The notes beneath the pieces were generated by a model that ran no database searches, was not told where the DNA came from, and saw only the letters and a list, made by a program, of their open reading frames with translations. A program made the position numbers and the translations under genes. Shown here in pieces: positions 42,431 to 46,825 of a stretch of 46,825 nucleotides of DNA. Every line of letters starts with the position of its first letter. Within the stretch, counting starts at the first letter, position 1. Where the stretch lies: assembly GCA_964461265.1 (NCBI GenBank), contig CAYWTS010000015.1, forward strand, positions 1 to 46,825. The letters are read 5' to 3'. Source of the stretch: CAYWTS01 sp964461265. GTDB taxonomy: Bacteria; Bacteroidota; Ignavibacteria; Tepidaquicellales; OLB5.

Positions 42431-43612
42431 ATGAATTCAAGATTAATCAGATTAATCAATAAGAAAGAAAAAATTATCGCAGGGGTACTTTCGGGTACTT
42501 CGATGGATGGTATTGACACTGTTCTTGTAAAAATAAGAAGACATGGATCATATACAAATATAAGAGTGCTTGATTTCAAGACTTATCCATTTCCTCCGGA
42601 AGTAAAAATATCCATTCTTAAAAACTCCCAAAAAGAAACAGCCAGGATTGATGAAATTTGCAGGCTTAATTTTTTGCTTGGTAAATTATTTAGTAATTCT
42701 GTAATTAAACTTTGCAGAAAGGCAGGAATAAAGCTGGAACAGGTTGATATTATTGGGTCTCACGGACAAACTATTCATCACTTACCTGATAATAAGAAAT
42801 ATTTATCTCATAGTTTCAAATCAACCATGCAAATAGGTGATCCATCGGTTATTGCAAATTTAACCGGGATTGTGACGGTTGGTGATTTTAGAGTTGCAGA
42901 TTGTGCATTAGGAGGTGACGGGGCACCCCTTGTTCCTTATCTTGATTATATTTTATTCCGAAGCAAAACTAAAAATCGTGCTCTGCTTAATATCGGCGGC
43001 ATTTCAAATATTACTGTTCTGCCTAAGGATTGTTTAAAAGATGATGTTATTGCATTCGATACAGGACCCGGTAATATTTTGATTGATTCACTAACGAGAA
43101 AGTTATTTAGAATACCCTATGATAAGGATAGCCGGATTGCAAGAAGCGGAAGAATTTATGATAAGTTGTTCAGATTTCTTAAAAAGGATTCTTATTACCG
43201 CAAAGCACTGCCTAAATCGACCGGGAGAGAGCATTATGGTGATTCTTTTGTAAATAAAATATTAAGCTTAACAAAAGGCATAAATAATGAAGATATTCTT
43301 GCTACAGTTACGCTTTTTACAGCTTACAGTATTTTTTACAATTTTGAAATGTTTATTAAACCGCAAATCAGGTTGAATGAAATGCTTGTTAGCGGCGGCG
43401 GCAGTAAAAATAAGCTTATTATGGATTTGTTAAAGTTATATTTTGATGATATAGATATTAAGCCATTAAAATACAAAGGCATCGATGTTGATAATAAAGA
43501 AGCTGTTCTTTTTGCTGTTCTGGCAAATGAATGCATATCCGGTATAACGGCTAACATGCCAAATGTAACAGGTTCAAGAAGAGATATTATTTTAGGGAAA
43601 ATATGCCAGTGA
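42431..43612 (+). CDS. anmK: anhydro-N-acetylmuramic acid kinase
   Basis: A 393-residue sugar kinase of the actin/hexokinase fold that phosphorylates 1,6-anhydro-MurNAc during peptidoglycan recycling. SGTSMDGID (21-29) binds ATP; GSHGQTIHH, VGDFRVADCALGGDGAPL and FDTGPGNILID are conserved. Its length is typical. It diverges from tig, with a 108-base region between, and precedes an SDR gene by 49 bases. Confidence 0.96.
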   Translation: MNSRLIRLINKKEKIIAGVLSGTSMDGIDTVLVKIRRHGSYTNIRVLDFKTYPFPPEVKISILKNSQKETARIDEICRLNFLLGKLFSNSVIKLCRKAGIKLEQVDIIGSHGQTIHHLPDNKKYLSHSFKSTMQIGDPSVIANLTGIVTVGDFRVADCALGGDGAPLVPYLDYILFRSKTKNRALLNIGGISNITVLPKDCLKDDVIAFDTGPGNILIDSLTRKLFRIPYDKDSRIARSGRIYDKLFRFLKKDSYYRKALPKSTGREHYGDSFVNKILSLTKGINNEDILATVTLFTAYSIFYNFEMFIKPQIRLNEMLVSGGGSKNKLIMDLLKLYFDDIDIKPLKYKGIDVDNKEAVLFAVLANECISGITANMPNVTGSRRDIILGKICQ

Positions 43613-43661
43613 AAATTAAAAACTGAAAATTCAAAGTTTCAAAATTACATTTTAATTAATA

Positions 43662-44384
43662 ATGTTAAGCAAACATAAAGATAAGATAGCAATTGTTACA
43701 GGCGGAACAGGTGTATTGGGAAGTGTAATAGTAAATGTCTTTGCTGCTGAAGGGATGAAAGTTTATGTACCTGTCAGGGACATTGAAAAATTTAAGATGG
43801 TTTTTGATGAATCCAGTGTTAAGGAATTTAGATTAAAGAAAGTATATGCATTGCCATGCTATCCAACGGATGAATTACTTGTAACAGAGTTCATAGAAAG
43901 TATTATCAAACTGGATAATAAAATTGATTATCTGATAAATACAATTGGAGGTTATCACACTAAAAAGTACATCTCTGAAATGGATAGTGAATTAATAGAT
44001 AAAATGTGGGAATTAAATTTTAAGAGTACTTTTTATTTTACAAAGAATGTATTACCTGTTATGATAAAAAATAAATTTGGCCGTATAATATCTGTTTCAG
44101 CCAAACCGGCAGTAGAACCCACACCCGGTAAGTTTGCATATTCCGTATCTAAACAGGCTGTACTGAACTTAATGCAAACAGTTACTGAGGAAAATAAAAA
44201 GTATAATATCACTGCTCATACAATAATCCCCTTAATTATAGATACCCCAGCAAACCGTGCGTCGATGCCTGGTTCTGATTATAATAAGTGGGAAAAGCCC
44301 GAGAACATTGCTAAAGCAATATTAAGCTTGCTTACAAGTTCCGATGGAAATAGTAAAATATTGAAAATGTTCGGAGAGGTGTGA
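43662..44384 (+). CDS. short-chain dehydrogenase/reductase
   Basis: A 240-residue classical SDR with the cofactor motif VTGGTGVLGSV, NTIGG of the central sheet and the catalytic Ser plus YSVSK. It probably oxidises or reduces an alcohol/ketone with NAD(P)H in the cytoplasm; the substrate is not predictable. It converges with the LVIVD protein with a 13-base gap. Co-transcription with anmK is possible but not evident. Confidence 0.88.
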   Translation: MLSKHKDKIAIVTGGTGVLGSVIVNVFAAEGMKVYVPVRDIEKFKMVFDESSVKEFRLKKVYALPCYPTDELLVTEFIESIIKLDNKIDYLINTIGGYHTKKYISEMDSELIDKMWELNFKSTFYFTKNVLPVMIKNKFGRIISVSAKPAVEPTPGKFAYSVSKQAVLNLMQTVTEENKKYNITAHTIIPLIIDTPANRASMPGSDYNKWEKPENIAKAILSLLTSSDGNSKILKMFGEV

Positions 44385-44397
44385 AGTAAATTATCCG

Positions 44398-45360
44398 TTA
44401 ATATGAATAGGTTATAGATAAAACCTTTAGCTTATTATCAGATGAAACAAGATAAATATATTTTCCTTCATCCACTATAAACTTATTGATGGAAAAATTG
44501 TTGTTATTGAAACTTCCTGCCCAGAGCTGTGATTTTGGATCCATATTATAAAATGCCTGGATAGTTACATCATCATTAATCCACGTATAATATCCGTTTA
44601 CTACTACCTGTTTTGCATATTTACGTGCAAATATGTTAGTTTCCCATTTTGGCTTTGAAGGGTCTTTAACATTAATAACCTGGACACCTGATGAACCCTG
44701 CGAAATGTATGCGTAATTATCGCTGACAAATACATCATTGAACGATACGCCAAAATTATATGTTCCAACTACAGGTATTTTAACAAGGTCTTCAATATTT
44801 ATTATTGATAAATAGGCATTAGATGAAGTAACGTATGCAAAATTGTTTTTAATATATAGTCCGTTAGCATCACCGGGTACAAGCTGGTTTCCGCGGGGGA
44901 TAAATACTTCGGGATTCGAAACATCGATTACGTGTAATCCAAAATCTTTTCGAATGTAATAAAGGTATCCATTACCGAGCATCATTTTTTCAATTTTATA
45001 AAAAGTATCGAATGTACCTGAATTCATCGGGAAAGTTAAATTTTTGAAATTAAATATTTTTATCTTACCGTCACTTTGAGATATATAAGCATAAGCTCCG
45101 TTGAAAATAATCGAAGAGGGATTTGTCAGAACTATATTCAGAAGTTCAGTTTTTTTTAGTTCGTATGGATTTGAGATATCTACACGATAAACTCCGCGCA
45201 TTTCGCAAACAATATATGCGTATCCGTTATAAAGTGCTATATCGATAGGATTAGAGGAAAAGCTAGCTTCGCTTAGTAAGTCAAGATATACTTTGTAATT
45301 AGCTTTTAAAAAAGCATTTAAAAGCATAATGGCAAGAATAGAAAATATTATCCGTTTCAT
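44398..45360 (-). CDS. exported LVIVD-repeat beta-propeller protein
   Basis: A 320-residue protein with a signal peptide (about 1-20) and repeated units ending in phrases such as 'GVYRVDISNP', 'GLHVIDVSNP' and 'GVQVINVKDPSKP', each preceded by 'AYI/AYV', spaced about 40-45 residues. This is the LVIVD repeat expected to form a propeller on the cell surface or periplasm. It lacks a type IX sorting domain and lipobox. Function unknown. GTAAGATATATTTA at 45400-45387 on its strand may be part of its promoter. Confidence 0.85.
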   Translation of the reverse strand: MKRIIFSILAIMLLNAFLKANYKVYLDLLSEASFSSNPIDIALYNGYAYIVCEMRGVYRVDISNPYELKKTELLNIVLTNPSSIIFNGAYAYISQSDGKIKIFNFKNLTFPMNSGTFDTFYKIEKMMLGNGYLYYIRKDFGLHVIDVSNPEVFIPRGNQLVPGDANGLYIKNNFAYVTSSNAYLSIINIEDLVKIPVVGTYNFGVSFNDVFVSDNYAYISQGSSGVQVINVKDPSKPKWETNIFARKYAKQVVVNGYYTWINDDVTIQAFYNMDPKSQLWAGSFNNNNFSINKFIVDEGKYIYLVSSDNKLKVLSITYSY

Positions 45361-45386
45361 TCAGATTAGTGAATTAAATTATTTTG

Positions 45387-45400
45387 TAAATATATCTTAC
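45387..45400 (-). promoter_or_regulatory. possible -7 box of the LVIVD gene
   Basis: GTAAGA followed by TATATTTA on the minus strand resembles the tig -7 region (GTAAGA-TATATTTG), differing in the last base. A TTG stands 23 bases upstream of the box, longer than the 20 seen at tig and rpsE, so the -33 element is uncertain. Confidence 0.3.
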
Positions 45401-45528
45401 CCGTTAAGCTTTATAATCAAAAAAACCGCAAAGCTGAAATATTATTTATTCTCGATACCTGTTATGAAATAAAACGATATAAACTGCGTGAACGAAACGA
45501 TATTATCTTATCTTAGGATTTAAAAGTA

Positions 45529-46689
45529 TTATTTTAACACATCTTTAATCTTACTAATAGCGAGATTAATATTTTCGACAGAGTTTGCGTAAGAGAATCT
45601 TAAATAACCTTCACCAAACTTACCGAATGATGTACCGGATAGTGTTGCAACACCTGCTTCATAAAGGAGTTTATCTTCTAACTCTTTTGAAGAATAACCT
45701 GTCCCTGTGATATTTGGAAATGCATAAAAAGCTCCGTCTGGTTTAAGGCATTTGAAACCCGGTATTGAATTCAATCCGTCGATAATTACATCACGTCTTC
45801 TCAAAAATTCAGCAACCATTTTATCTACCTCATCCTGCGGTCCGGTTAATGCTTCAATACACGCTTTTTGAACAAATGCATTTGTACATGAGTTTGAATT
45901 AACCATCAATTTTGAAATAATAGGCTCTAGTTCAAGATTCATGACACCGAATCCTGCACGCCAGCCTGTCATTGCATATGTCTTGGAAAATCCGTCAAGT
46001 ATAATTGTGCGTTCTTTGAATCCCGGTACCTGCGCAATCGAGAAAGGTTCTGCGTTATCATATACTGTTCGGGAATAAATTTCGTCTGAAAGTATGAAAG
46101 TATCCCTATTTTTAAGAACATCTGCCATTGCTTCAATAATTTGCTTCGGTATAGTTTTCCCGGTAGGGTTGCCCGGTGAATTTATTATAACCAGTTTTGT
46201 TCTGTTGGTAACAAGTTTTTCAAATTCAGCTATGTCGATTTTAAATCCGTTGTCTTCTTTTATTTGCAGCGGTACAGCAGTACCCCCTACAAAATTTATC
46301 ATAGATTCATAAATAGGGAAACCGGGATTAGGGTAAATTACCTCATCTCCTTTTCCGATTAAGGCGAGAATAGTAAAAAACATAATTGGTTTAGCGCCCG
46401 GTGTAACAACAACGTTTTCTGCTTCGTATTCAATACCACGGGTTCGGGAAACATAATCGGCAATAACTTTTCTTAATTCCATGATACCGGGAGCAGGTGT
46501 GTAATGTGTATCTCCTGCATTGATAGATCTAATTGCTGCATCGCAAATATTTTTAGGGGTAGTGAAATCGGGTTCACCTATTTGAAGATGGATTATTTTT
46601 TTACCTTCCGCTTCCAGTTTTTTTGCTTTTGCAAGAACTACGAAAGCTGTTTCTGTTCCGAGCCTGTATGCTCTGTCTGCTAATTGCAT
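45529..46689 (-). CDS. aspartate aminotransferase-like PLP enzyme (class I)
   Basis: A 386-residue class I/II aminotransferase. IHLQIGEPDFTTP, NPGNPTGKTIP, DEIYSRTVYD and the PLP lysine in GFSKTYAMTGWRAGFG are the AspB-family signatures; Arg in FLRFSYANS binds the substrate carboxylate. It probably makes aspartate or another amino acid from its keto acid. AGAGGA lies about 6 bases before the ATG, and TAAATTTG (46731-46724) may be its -7 box. Confidence 0.93.
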   Translation of the reverse strand: MQLADRAYRLGTETAFVVLAKAKKLEAEGKKIIHLQIGEPDFTTPKNICDAAIRSINAGDTHYTPAPGIMELRKVIADYVSRTRGIEYEAENVVVTPGAKPIMFFTILALIGKGDEVIYPNPGFPIYESMINFVGGTAVPLQIKEDNGFKIDIAEFEKLVTNRTKLVIINSPGNPTGKTIPKQIIEAMADVLKNRDTFILSDEIYSRTVYDNAEPFSIAQVPGFKERTIILDGFSKTYAMTGWRAGFGVMNLELEPIISKLMVNSNSCTNAFVQKACIEALTGPQDEVDKMVAEFLRRRDVIIDGLNSIPGFKCLKPDGAFYAFPNITGTGYSSKELEDKLLYEAGVATLSGTSFGKFGEGYLRFSYANSVENINLAISKIKDVLK

Positions 46690-46723
46690 ATATGTTCCTC
46701 TGATTTTATGTTTATTTAATATT

Positions 46724-46755
46724 CAAATTTATTAAAGAATTTTAAGAAAAATAAT
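46724..46755 (-). promoter_or_regulatory. possible promoter of the aminotransferase
   Basis: On the minus strand ATTA (46755-46752), 20 bases and TAAATTTG (46731-46724). The -7 box fits TAnnTTTG fully; the -33 box lacks its G. The start codon is 34 bases downstream. The remaining bases to the window end show no gene. Confidence 0.4.
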
Positions 46756-46825
46756 GAAAAAACTATGAAACTTAATTATTTCAAAAATCAAATATTGTAT
46801 TTAAAACGTTTAAAGCTAAATTTTG

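Noticed and set aside
1..46825. CRISPR arrays, insertion sequences, phage genes
   Set aside because: No regularly spaced repeats, transposase, integrase or structural phage genes were seen in either strand.

Overview
The window looks like a chromosome segment from a low-GC member of the Bacteroidota/Chlorobiota/Ignavibacteriota group, with an Ignavibacteria-like lineage the best guess. Evidence: the protein at 9545-11716 ends in a Por/type IX secretion sorting domain of the 'YPNPFNPSTTI' kind; the order secY-map-infA-rpmJ-rpsM-rpsK-rpsD-rpoA-rplQ fits this group; many ATG starts have no Shine-Dalgarno sequence; and two intergenic regions carry the same Bacteroidota-type promoter (ATTG, 20 bases, TATATTTG). 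No phage, insertion sequence or CRISPR array is visible. The assignment is inference from these features, not from a database search.

Region 1 (1-9323) holds a ClpB disaggregase gene broken into two intact reading frames. The N domain plus first AAA+ domain is at 431-1747, and the rest of the middle coiled coil plus second AAA+ domain is at 7944-9323. Between them lie 6.2 kb: one small plus-strand gene and a tight five-gene minus-strand operon (membrane GT-C-like glycosyltransferase, SAM methyltransferase, NAD-dependent sugar epimerase, GT2 glycosyltransferase, PAS histidine kinase). All key ATPase motifs survive in both halves, so a two-piece ClpB is the most interesting candidate in the window.

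Region 2 (9545-13557) has a secreted beta-propeller-like protein with 13 Asp-box-like repeats and a type IX sorting tail, a strong terminator, a hairpin-rich spacer, and a GAF-GAF protein with a degenerate GGDEF domain directly upstream of the ribosomal genes.

Region 3 (13608-28189) is the S10(part)-spc-alpha ribosomal cluster. It starts at rplB, with no rpsJ-rplC-rplD-rplW before it. It is interrupted twice: a tRNA-Gln gene between rplR and rpsE, and an outer-membrane-protein gene with its own terminators between rpmD and rplO. Several ribosomal proteins start with TTG and several carry long charged tails.

Region 4 (28238-38910) runs in one direction: engB, a class V aminotransferase and a SerA-like dehydrogenase (probable serine pathway pair), the origin-type set dnaN-recF-dciA-like-gyrB without dnaA, an outer-membrane barrel, uppP, a lipoprotein cyclophilin and holA. 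Region 5 (38941-46825) has an ECF sigma factor with a membrane partner, the minus-strand tig-clpP operon, anmK, an SDR oxidoreductase, an LVIVD-repeat exported protein and a class I aminotransferase.
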